Assembly: GCA_036406475.1 (NCBI GenBank)
Contig: DASXBA010000032.1
Coordinates: 31,333-95,332, forward strand
Length of the DNA stretch: 64,000 nt
From: DASXBA01 sp036406475
Lineage (GTDB): Bacteria > Actinomycetota > Thermoleophilia > Solirubrobacterales > Thermoleophilaceae
Direction of reading: 5' to 3'
The notes below the pieces were generated by a model, which was given only the letters and a program-made list of their open reading frames with translations, was not told the DNA's origin and did no database searches. Made by a program: the position numbers and the translations under genes. Positions 16,583-23,041 of the stretch are shown piece after piece. Position 1 is the stretch's first letter, and every line of letters starts with the position of its first letter.

Positions 16583-18352
16583 TCAGGGTATCCCGCGACC
16601 GGCGGTCACGGGCTCGCCGGTGCCCCGGAACGAGGACTGCGACGCCATCGCAGCCGCGAACACCACGAGGGCCGCGGCTATCGGGCCCACCGGGCCGCCG
16701 CGAGGCTGGTCGAGCGCCGTGACCGAAGCGAGGAGGTCGCCGAGGGCGGCCTGCGCGGTGACCAGCACGGCCGCCCAGGCGCCGGCCGCGAGCAGGTCGA
16801 GGCCGACGTAGCGGCCGCGCACCACGAGCGGCAGGACCGGGGCGAGCGCGGCCCAGACGAGGGCCGGCGCCAGCGCGGGCGACGAGATGAGCGGGCCGAG
16901 GGCGTGCGAGGCCGCCTCGGTCACCGAGCCCTGCCAATCGGCTCGCGGGAGCACCCCGTCGGGCACCCCGAAGAGCAACGCGCGGCCACTCAGCACCTCG
17001 GTCGCGGCGAGCCAGACGAAGCCGGCCGCGGCAAGCGCCGCCCGGCGCCACGTGCCGCGCACGAGCGCCGCCGCGCCCACGAAGGCCGGGGCCAGGCCGA
17101 TCGCTCCCAGGAGCGGCGCCAGGGCCGGCAGCGACCAGAGCTTTCCGGCTCGCGGGAGCATCAGGGGCACCGGGACGAGCGCGGCGAGCAGGAGCAGCGC
17201 GGTGCCCTCCTGCCCGGCTGCGGGAGAGGCGAGCCAGCCGCAGACGCCGAGCGCCGCCGCCAGCCAGCCCACGCGCGGCAGGAAGGCCGTGAGGGCCGCA
17301 GCAGCCGCGGCGGCCGCCCAGGGCGACACCGGAGGCTCCGGGCCGAGGGCGGTCAGCGCGACCAGGACCAGCGCGCCGAGCGCGGCGCCGGCGGCCGCGC
17401 GCACCAGCCACTCCCCTCCGCGCGGGAGTATCCGGCGGGCCGAGGCGAGGCCCATCCGCTCCAGGGTCTCCGGCTCCACGAGTCCGCCCTCGGACGACAG
17501 CTCGGGCTCGGCCGCGCGCAGATCCTCCGCCAGCTCGCGTGGGGACGGGCGGAGCGAGGGGTCCGGCTCGAGAGCGTCGTCGATTGCGTCGCAGAGGTCG
17601 GGCGGAAGGTCGCGACGGCGCTCGCCCAGCGACGGCAGTGGGCGGCCGATCTTCTTGGCGGTGGCCGCGGGGCCGCGGCCGCGAACGGGGTTCGTGCCGG
17701 TCCAGGCCTCGTAGAGCGTCAGCGCGAGCGAGTAGACATCGGTGAGGGGCGTCGCCTCGCGGCCCTCGGCCTGCTCGGGCGCCATGTATTCGAGCGTCCC
17801 CACCACGTCGCCGGTGCGTGTGACCCGCTCGGCGCTCGCCACGTGCGCCACGCCGAAGTCGGTGAGCTTGGCGAAGCCGGCCCCGGCAGCGGGCTCGGCC
17901 ACGACCATCACGTTCTGCGGCTTCACGTCCCTGTGGATGACCCCGCGCGCGTGCGCGTGGTCGAGGGCCTCGCAGAGCGCGGTGCCGATCCGGGCGACGT
18001 CCCGGTCGGACACCGCCTTACCCTTCTCCAGCTCGGCGAGAGTTCGGCCATTGACCAGCTCCGACACGAGGTAGAGGTCATCGTCGTCCGCCGCCAGCTC
18101 GTAGAGGCCGACTATCCCCGGGTGGTTCAGGCGGGCGGCCGCGCGCGCCTCGCGGACGATCCGGGCGTCCCCGCCCTCCCGGCGGATGACCTTGACCGCC
18201 ACCTCGCGCTCGAGCTTCTCGTCCCATGCAGACCAGACGACGCCAAAACCCCCGCTACCGAGCCGTTTCTCGAGCCTGTAGCGGTCCAGCAGCGGCTCGC
18301 GCTCGAGCGGCATCCGCGCGGTGGCCGCGGCGCTTGACCCGGTACGTGTCAC
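16583..18352 (-). CDS. Ser/Thr protein kinase with polytopic membrane C-terminus
   Basis: This 589-residue protein is the first gene of the division cluster, in a region where actinobacteria usually keep a second kinase gene. Its kinase domain (about residues 23-290) has GSGGFGVVWSAWD, Lys54, HRDVKPQN at 140-147, DFG at 165-167 and YMAPEQAEG. Unlike PknA or PknB it lacks PASTA repeats; residues 325-589 are almost entirely hydrophobic Ala/Leu/Val segments, probably eight to ten membrane helices. A bundle this large suggests a membrane sensor or scaffold. The GTG at 18352 is used; an ATG lies 13 codons in. The function of the membrane part is not known. Confidence 0.88.
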   Translation of the reverse strand: MTRTGSSAAATARMPLEREPLLDRYRLEKRLGSGGFGVVWSAWDEKLEREVAVKVIRREGGDARIVREARAAARLNHPGIVGLYELAADDDDLYLVSELVNGRTLAELEKGKAVSDRDVARIGTALCEALDHAHARGVIHRDVKPQNVMVVAEPAAGAGFAKLTDFGVAHVASAERVTRTGDVVGTLEYMAPEQAEGREATPLTDVYSLALTLYEAWTGTNPVRGRGPAATAKKIGRPLPSLGERRRDLPPDLCDAIDDALEPDPSLRPSPRELAEDLRAAEPELSSEGGLVEPETLERMGLASARRILPRGGEWLVRAAAGAALGALVLVALTALGPEPPVSPWAAAAAAAALTAFLPRVGWLAAALGVCGWLASPAAGQEGTALLLLAALVPVPLMLPRAGKLWSLPALAPLLGAIGLAPAFVGAAALVRGTWRRAALAAAGFVWLAATEVLSGRALLFGVPDGVLPRADWQGSVTEAASHALGPLISSPALAPALVWAALAPVLPLVVRGRYVGLDLLAAGAWAAVLVTAQAALGDLLASVTALDQPRGGPVGPIAAALVVFAAAMASQSSFRGTGEPVTAGRGIP

Positions 18353-18459
18353 GACGGCTTCTCGTTCGGGATCGGAACTCCTGTCCCTGCACGGCGAGCG
18401 GTGCCAACCGGCGCTACGTGCATACTGCGGCCAAGGTGCCAGGCCTCTAGGAGCCGATT

Positions 18460-19545
18460 CTGTCCTTCCTCGACGAACCGGACGAGCCAGTTCGCCGGCC
18501 TCGACGGCCCCCGCCGCGAGGCCCGTCCATAGACCGCCAGACGCTGTTGGTGCGCCGCGGGATCGCGGCGGGCGCCGGCGTGCTCGTGCTGATCCTGCTC
18601 GTGCTCGGCGTGCGCGGCTGCCTCAACGCGCGCAAGGAGCAGGCGATCAAGGACTACAACCGCGACGTGGGCGCGCTGCTTCAGGAGTCGGACCAGCAGA
18701 GCAAGGCGTTCTTCCAGCTCATGTCCGGCTCGGCGGGCGGCCGCTCGCAGGCCGTGGACATCGAGAACCAGCTCAACACCTTCCGCGTGCAGTCGGCCCA
18801 GCTCGTCGACCGGGCCCGCGGCACCGACCACCCGGGCGACGTGGACAAGGCCCAGCGCTTCCTGCTCGAGACGCTCGAGTTCCGCCGCGACGGCCTGGCG
18901 CAGATCGCCGACGCGCTCCCCCAGGCCCTCGGCGATCAGGAACGGCGGCAGGGCGCCGACCAGGTGGCCGCGGACATGCAGCAGTTCCTCACGAGCGACG
19001 TCGTCTATTCGCAGCGCTTCATCCCGAACATGCAGGACGTGATCAAGGACCACGACCTGAACGGCGAGCTGCGGGTGCCGCGCAGCCAGTTCCTGCCCGA
19101 CATCCAGTGGCTCCAGCCGAGCTTCGTCTCGGAGCGCGTGAGCCGGCTCAGGACCGGCGGCGGCGGCGGTCCCGCCAGCCCTGGACTCCACGGGACCGGC
19201 CTGGGCAGCGTCACCCTCGGCGGCCAGACGCTCTCGCCGGGCGGCTCCGCGAGCATCACCCTCACCAAGGACCTGGCCTTTGAGGTCCAGGTGGCGAACC
19301 AGGGCGAGAACACCGAGACCGACGTCGAGGTCAAGGCCACCGTCGGCAAGGGCGGCGATGCGATCGACGTGAACGGCAACCTCGACACGATCGCCGCCGG
19401 GGAGACCAAGTCCGTGAAGATCGCCCTCGACCAGCAGCCGCCCACCGGTCAGAACGTGCCGATCACGGTGGAGATCACGCCGGTGCCGGGCGAGAAGAAG
19501 ACGGACAACAACAAGCAGACCTTCTCCGCCGTCTTCACCAAGTGA
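18460..19545 (+). CDS. Membrane-anchored protein with C-terminal CARDB-like domain, unknown function
   Basis: This 361-residue protein has a proline/arginine-rich cytoplasmic head (SFLDEPDEPVRRPRRPPPRG), one membrane helix (GAGVLVLILLVLGV), a helical extracytoplasmic region and a C-terminal Ig-like CARDB fold (EVQVANQGENTETDVEVKAT and a closing EKKTDNNKQTF). The start is placed at CTG 18460 because an AGGAG at 18449-18453 ends 6 bases before it and the head sequence is open there; the next in-frame canonical start, TTG 18547, would remove the whole head. It is divergent from the kinase at 18352, so a link with wall signalling is possible but unproven. Confidence 0.75.
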   Translation: MSFLDEPDEPVRRPRRPPPRGPSIDRQTLLVRRGIAAGAGVLVLILLVLGVRGCLNARKEQAIKDYNRDVGALLQESDQQSKAFFQLMSGSAGGRSQAVDIENQLNTFRVQSAQLVDRARGTDHPGDVDKAQRFLLETLEFRRDGLAQIADALPQALGDQERRQGADQVAADMQQFLTSDVVYSQRFIPNMQDVIKDHDLNGELRVPRSQFLPDIQWLQPSFVSERVSRLRTGGGGGPASPGLHGTGLGSVTLGGQTLSPGGSASITLTKDLAFEVQVANQGENTETDVEVKATVGKGGDAIDVNGNLDTIAAGETKSVKIALDQQPPTGQNVPITVEITPVPGEKKTDNNKQTFSAVFTK

Positions 19546-19576
19546 TCGCTCCTAGCGGCCGCTAGTCTGCGGCTCC

Positions 19577-20098
19577 GTGGACGATCTGACGACGACCCAG
19601 GGCATCGTCGCCCTCGCAGCCGCCGGCGCAGCGCTGATCGGGCTGATCTGGGCGCTCGTCCTGTCGGTCAAGCTGCGACGGCTGAAGGCGACCCAGCGGG
19701 TCGTGCTCGGGGACGCCGGCCAGCGTGACCTCGCGACCCATGCCGCCGGGCTCGAGGCGGCGTTCGTCCAGCTCCGCGACTGGGTCGAGGAGACCGCCGC
19801 CGGGCTCGACCAGCGCGCCGGGGCCGCCGAGCAGCGGATCGACACCTGCATCGCCTACACGTCACTCGTGCGCTACGACGCCTACGGAGAGATGTCCGGC
19901 CGCCAGTCGAGCACGCTCGCCCTGCTCGACTCCCACCGCACAGGCGTCGTCGTCTCCTCGATCCTGCACCGCGAGCAGGCCCGCGTGTACGTCAAGCACA
20001 TCCATCACGGCGAGTCCGAGCACGAGCTCTCGCCGGAGGAGCACGAGGCGATCGACTCGGCGATGGCCGGAACCGCCGGCGCTCCCGCCGAGGCCTGA
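19577..20098 (+). CDS. DUF4446 family protein
   Basis: This 173-residue protein has one N-terminal membrane helix (GIVALAAAGAALIGLIWALVL) followed by a coiled-coil segment near residues 35-90 (LRRLKATQRVVLGD through EEQRIDT-like heptads). It then carries the DUF4446 signature LVRYDAYGEMSGRQSSTLALLD and ends with SSILHREQARVYVKHI. This family, widespread in Gram-positive bacteria, has no established function. The GTG start at 19577 lies 8 bases after a TAGTCT hexamer, suggesting a leaderless message. Its stop is immediately followed by the pheA start. Confidence 0.85.
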   Translation: MDDLTTTQGIVALAAAGAALIGLIWALVLSVKLRRLKATQRVVLGDAGQRDLATHAAGLEAAFVQLRDWVEETAAGLDQRAGAAEQRIDTCIAYTSLVRYDAYGEMSGRQSSTLALLDSHRTGVVVSSILHREQARVYVKHIHHGESEHELSPEEHEAIDSAMAGTAGAPAEA

Positions 20099-20929
20099 TT
20101 GCGAGTCGCCTTCCTCGGCCCGGCCGGGACCTACACCGAGGAGGCCCTACGCGCCTCCGCCGGCGAGGGGGTGGAGGAGATCCCCTACGCCACCGTCTAC
20201 GAGGCGGTGATGGCGGTCCAGACCGGCGAGGTCGACCGCGCGGTGGTCCCGATCGAGAATTCCCTCGAGGGGAGCGTGGCTGCGACGCTCGACACCCTCG
20301 CCGGCGAGGCCGACGGCGTTCGCATCGCGGCCGAGCTCGTCCACCCGATCCATCACTGCGCGGTCGCCGGGCGGGAGCTCGCGCTCGGCGACGTCACGCG
20401 CGTCGTCTCCCACCCCCAGGCCACGGCGCAGTGCTCCCGCTTCCTCCGGGAGAACCTCGCCGCCGCGGAGCACGTCTCCGCCACCTCCACATCGGAGGCG
20501 GTCCGCCAGGTGCGCAACTCCGGCGAGCCCTGGGTGGCGCTCGCCTCGAGGCTCGCCGCCGAGCTCTACGACTGCACGGTGCTGGCCGCCGACGTGGAGG
20601 ACCGGCCCGACAACGAGACCCGCTTCGTCTGGCTCACCGCCGCGCCGCCCGACGCCGCGCCGGGTCCGCGCGCGAAGACCTCGATCGTCTTCTGGGGCTT
20701 CAACGACGAGTCGCCCGGCGCTCTGGTCGAGGTCCTGGGCGAATTCTCCAGCCGCGGGATCAACCTGACCAAGATCGAGTCGCGCCCGCGCCGCGTCCGC
20801 CTTGGCCACTACATGTTCTTCGCCGACCTCGAGGGCGCGGCCGACTCGCCTCCCGTGAACGAGGCCCTCGCGGCCCTGCGCCGGCGGGTCGAGACGATCC
20901 GCGTCCTCGGCTCGTACCCGGCTGCGTAG
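20099..20929 (+). CDS. pheA: Prephenate dehydratase
   Basis: This converts prephenate to phenylpyruvate in phenylalanine synthesis. The 276-residue protein has FLGPAGTYTEEALR, the catalytic-region block VPIENSLEGSVAATLDTL, HPQATAQCSRFL and the NETRF motif that marks the active site. A C-terminal ACT domain (about residues 195-275, with DESPGALVEVLGEFSSRGIN and LTKIESRP) should bind phenylalanine for feedback control. The TTG at 20099 directly follows the previous gene's TGA, so the two are probably translationally coupled. No chorismate mutase domain is fused. Confidence 0.96.
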   Translation: MRVAFLGPAGTYTEEALRASAGEGVEEIPYATVYEAVMAVQTGEVDRAVVPIENSLEGSVAATLDTLAGEADGVRIAAELVHPIHHCAVAGRELALGDVTRVVSHPQATAQCSRFLRENLAAAEHVSATSTSEAVRQVRNSGEPWVALASRLAAELYDCTVLAADVEDRPDNETRFVWLTAAPPDAAPGPRAKTSIVFWGFNDESPGALVEVLGEFSSRGINLTKIESRPRRVRLGHYMFFADLEGAADSPPVNEALAALRRRVETIRVLGSYPAA

Positions 20930-20963
20930 GAGCGCGGAGGGCCCCGCTAGACTGGCCCGCACC

Positions 20964-21569
20964 GTGGCACTGCGCGCGGAACTGGTTGTCCACGAGGCTG
21001 GTGAGCCCGACCCAGTCCCTCTCCGCGCGCTGCCCGGTCGCCGGACCGAGCAGCGCGGGAGCTCATCCGGCCGCGTCCTGGTGCTCAACGCGTCATTTGA
21101 GCCGATCAACGTCTGCACGGTCCGGCGGGCGACGGTCCTGCTCCTGAAGGAGCGCGCCGAGCTCCTCGAGCACGCCGACTGGTCTCTCCACGCCGAGTCG
21201 CTGACGCTGCCGCGCCCGATCGTGATCCGCCTCACGACCTACGTGAAGGTCCCCCGCGACGCCCACCGCCGCAAGATCACCCGCCGGGCGGTCTTCGCCC
21301 GCGACCGCTGGACCTGCCAGTACTGCGGCCACGAACGCGGCAACCTGACCGTCGACCACGTGATCCCCCGCTCCAAAGGCGGCGGCTCGACCTGGGACAA
21401 CATCGTCACCTGCTGCGCCCCCTGCAACCGCCGCAAGGGCGACCGCCTACCCCGCCAGGTGGGCATGAAGCCCCGCCACAAGCCAAGGGCACCAAGCCCA
21501 ACGATCTTCATCCACGTCGCCTCACCAACAATCCCAGCGGCGTGGGAGCAGTACCTGCTCGCGGCGTAG
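20964..21569 (+). CDS. HNH endonuclease family protein
   Basis: This 201-residue protein has an N-terminal module RVLVLNASFEPINVCTVRRA (about residues 37-56) and a C-terminal HNH domain. The latter shows CQYCG, VDHVIPRSKGGGSTWDN and CCAPCNRRKG, so both the zinc-knuckle cysteines and the catalytic His-Asn pair are present. Related stand-alone HNH proteins are common in actinobacteria and of unknown role; no RuvC domain is present, so it is not IscB or Cas9. The N-terminal module resembles the PLMP region of IscB-type proteins only in outline. The GTG start lies 10 bases after TAGACT (20948-20953). A gene-poor, repeat-containing patch follows. Confidence 0.85.
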   Translation: MALRAELVVHEAGEPDPVPLRALPGRRTEQRGSSSGRVLVLNASFEPINVCTVRRATVLLLKERAELLEHADWSLHAESLTLPRPIVIRLTTYVKVPRDAHRRKITRRAVFARDRWTCQYCGHERGNLTVDHVIPRSKGGGSTWDNIVTCCAPCNRRKGDRLPRQVGMKPRHKPRAPSPTIFIHVASPTIPAAWEQYLLAA

Positions 21570-21622
21570 TCCAGCCGCGTCCCAACGGCGACCCGGCGCG
21601 CGGATCAAGCCGTCCGCGTCGG

Positions 21623-21680
21623 CCTCACTCAAGGGGGGCTCTTTGAGCGAGCGCCAGCGAGCGTACCCCCTTGAGTGAGG
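21623..21680. repeat. Perfect 15-bp inverted repeat around a 28-base spacer
   Basis: The arms CCTCACTCAAGGGGG (21623-21637) and its exact reverse complement (21666-21680) flank a spacer rich in GAGCG steps. The repeat lies 54 bases after the HNH stop. It could form a cruciform or an RNA hairpin. No U-run follows on either strand, so a simple intrinsic terminator is not well supported. Confidence 0.75.
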
Positions 21681-21706
21681 ACGAGGGGGACGGCCCCAGC
21701 AACGCA

Positions 21707-21738
21707 CGAGGGGCGCCCCATAAACGGGACGCCCCTCG
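21707..21738 (-). terminator. Strong 13-bp hairpin, terminator-like for leftward transcription
   Basis: Arms 21707-21719 and 21726-21738 (CGAGGGGCGCCCC against its near complement) pair over 13 positions with a 6-base loop. The only non-Watson-Crick position is a G-U pair if the minus strand is transcribed but an A-C clash if the plus strand is. No U-tract follows, as is common in GC-rich actinobacteria. Confidence 0.5.
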
Positions 21739-21741
21739 CAA

Positions 21742-21905
21742 TTGACTGCTGGACCTAAATCGGCTGCGCAAGACCTGACGGCCGGCGGGACCACTCCCGA
21801 CCTGCGCTTCATGCCGACGGTGTCACGGCTGGACTCCGCTCGACGGGGCCCAGCTCCGGTCTAGCGGCCGGACACCTCCAGGGTCCCGAAACGTCTGTCA
21901 GTCAA
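21742..21905 (-). ncRNA. Candidate structured RNA with nested long-range pairing
   Basis: Successive complementary arms are nested. TTGACTG at 21742-21748 pairs with 21899-21905, CGGGACC at 21786-21792 with 21882-21888, and GGTGTC at 21819-21824 with 21871-21876. Inside lies a hairpin, 21828-21854, with arms GCTGG-CTCCG and CGGGG-CCAGC. Together they would fold into one long rod. A hairpin sits on each side (21924-21948 and 21707-21738), and both pair better on the minus strand. No known RNA family was recognised, and the element has not been folded computationally. Confidence 0.35.
21861..21905 (-). CDS. Possible 14-codon leader ORF with strong ribosome site
   Basis: On the minus strand the near-perfect ribosome-binding sequence AAAGGAGG (21916-21923) is followed, after 10 bases, by TTG and a short frame reading MTDRRFGTLEVSGR before a TAG. 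So strong a Shine-Dalgarno motif is rare in this window. The start codon lies inside the helix predicted between 21742-21748 and 21899-21905. It may be a leader peptide, or the purine-rich motif may have another role. On the plus strand the same bases resemble the 3' tail of 16S rRNA. Confidence 0.2.
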   Translation of the reverse strand: MTDRRFGTLEVSGR

Positions 21906-21923
21906 GTTCGGACCACCTCCTTT

Positions 21924-21948
21924 CCCTGGTAGCCCAAAGCTACCAAGG
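21924..21948 (-). repeat. Stem-loop just before the strong Shine-Dalgarno motif
   Basis: Positions 21924-21933 pair with 21939-21948 (CCTTGGTAGC against GCTACCAGGG, 5-base loop on the minus strand). The one irregular position is a U-G pair on the minus strand and a C-A clash on the plus strand. The stem-loop begins 9 bases after the stop of the pseudogene at 21958, so it may be that gene's transcription stop or the 5' end of the structured element. Confidence 0.55.
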
Positions 21949-21957
21949 TCGGCGGCG

Positions 21958-22240
21958 TTACTTCTTGCGCCTCGCGCTGAACCTGACGTTGCCGCTGGAG
22001 CAGTCCGGCGTACCCCCGCCCCCGGCCTCCGAGAACGTGTACTCGATGCTCCCCTTGACCCTCGTCCCCTTGCGGTTGACCGTGCCGGTCACGGCGATGT
22101 TGATGCCGGTCGAGGTCGCAGGTCGTCTTGTCGAGCTCGAAGCCGTAGGAGCGGTGGCCCCTGGGCCCGATCGGCTTGACCCGCACCGGCCGTCGCTTGC
22201 CGTCGCCCTGGACCTTGCCCTTGAGCCGGTTGGTCCCGGC
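21958..22240 (-). pseudogene. Frameshifted remnant of a secreted beta-rich protein
   Basis: Two minus-strand frames join into one protein. The upstream part reads GTNRLKGKVQGDGKRRPVRV through YGFELDKTTCDL. After a shift near 22105-22120 the other frame continues STGINIAVTGTVNRKGTRVK, GSIEYTFSEAGGGG and ends DCSSGNVRFSARRKK followed by TAA. Both pieces have the alternating-strand, basic-tailed look of a small exported domain, and the frame change falls exactly where the sense is lost. No start codon or signal peptide is evident in the intact frame, so the gene appears both truncated and frameshifted, unless the shift is a sequencing error. Confidence 0.55.
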
Positions 22241-22285
22241 GTCGTCTGGCGGGCGCTGCGCGGCTAGGGCGCTAGCTTTGGCGAC

Positions 22286-22939
22286 GTGGCGGAGGCACCC
22301 GATCGCCAGGAGCTCCTGACGGCGCTGACCACTGAGCACTTCACGCTGCAGGGCGCGAGGGCCCAGACCATGAGCGAGAGCTCCTCGCGCGCCGCGCTGT
22401 ACATCGGCTCGGTATCGAGCACCTTGGTCGCGCTCGGCTTCCTGGCTCAGATTTCGCAGAACGGCGACACCTTCAACACCTTCGCCCTGACCGTGCTCCC
22501 GACGCTGTACCTGCTGGGCGTCTTCACCTTCGTACGCCTCGTCGAGTGCGGGGCAGAGGATTTCCGTTACGGCCTGGCCATCAACCGCATCAGGAGCTAC
22601 TACAAGGAGGTGGCCGGAGACCGGGCGAACCTCTTCCTGCTCTCCGGGCACGACGACGGACGGGGCGTGTTCACCAATGCGGCCATCCCTGTCGAGGGCC
22701 GCACCCAGTACTTCACGTTCGGCAGCGTCGTCGCGGTGATCAACAGCGTGGTCGGCGGCGGTGCCGTAGCCATCGCGCTCGGCGCCTTCTTCGACGCGTC
22801 ACTCGGCATGGCCGCGGCGGTGGGTGGTGCGGCCGCGCTGGTCTCGGCTGCCGCGTTGCTCCGCCACGCCGACCGTCTCCTTGCCGCGCGAGCGGGAGAG
22901 GTCGACCCGCTGTTCCCCTCCCCCGAACGCAGCCGCTAG
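22286..22939 (+). CDS. Integral membrane protein of unknown function
   Basis: This 217-residue protein starts at GTG 22286. It has about four membrane helices in two hairpins: GSVSSTLVALGFLAQI and LTVLPTLYLLGVFTFVRLVE near residues 40-88, then VVAVINSVVGGGAVAIALGAFF and AAAVGGAAALVSAAALL near 150-195. Between them is a soluble loop with FRYGLAINRIRSYYKEVAGD, and the tail is short and polar. No family was recognised. It stands alone between the pseudogene and the gyrA relic, a setting that suggests acquired or unstable DNA, although its base composition matches its neighbours. Confidence 0.65.
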   Translation: MAEAPDRQELLTALTTEHFTLQGARAQTMSESSSRAALYIGSVSSTLVALGFLAQISQNGDTFNTFALTVLPTLYLLGVFTFVRLVECGAEDFRYGLAINRIRSYYKEVAGDRANLFLLSGHDDGRGVFTNAAIPVEGRTQYFTFGSVVAVINSVVGGGAVAIALGAFFDASLGMAAAVGGAAALVSAAALLRHADRLLAARAGEVDPLFPSPERSR

Positions 22940-22941
22940 GC

Positions 22942-23028
22942 GTCGTCCGGCGCGCTCACGAGATCGTCCTCGCGCAGGTTCATCAAGCGGACGCCCTAGC
23001 CGGGTCAGCCCTGCTCGTGGGAAGTGCC
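22942..23028 (-). pseudogene. Degenerate duplicate of the gyrA 3' end
   Basis: Read on the minus strand, this stretch encodes a GVRLMNLREDDLVSA segment interrupted upstream by TGA and TAG. It matches GVRLMNLRDDDQVSA near the C-terminus of the intact GyrA at 23042-25585. The similarity also covers the flanking codons (GTSHEQG in place of GISKQG). It lies only 14 bases past the true gyrA stop, in the same orientation, so it looks like a tandem partial duplication that has decayed. Confidence 0.75.
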
Positions 23029-23041
23029 GAGTTAGGCGGTC

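Noticed and set aside
16469..18337. Long open frame antisense to the membrane kinase (622 codons)
   Set aside because: It mirrors the kinase coding frame, with Arg/Gly/Ala-rich nonsense sequence. The kinase motifs on the other strand are complete.
20985..20995. TTGTCCACG as a DnaA box
   Set aside because: It is an isolated match within the HNH coding start, far from dnaA; one 8-of-9 match is expected by chance.
21522..21812. Minus-strand frame of 96 codons across the HNH end and the structured patch
   Set aside because: It crosses the strong hairpin and the inverted repeat, and it overlaps the HNH C-terminus. The sequence has no protein-like pattern.
21707..21960. tmRNA, RNase P RNA or signal recognition particle RNA in the gene-poor patch
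   Set aside because: The conserved core sequences of these RNAs were looked for and not found; the element's pairing scheme also differs.
21965..22267. Plus-strand frame of 100 codons starting MRLALNLTLPLE
   Set aside because: It is antisense to the pseudogene, whose two frames read more like real protein. The plus frame has no motif or start signal.
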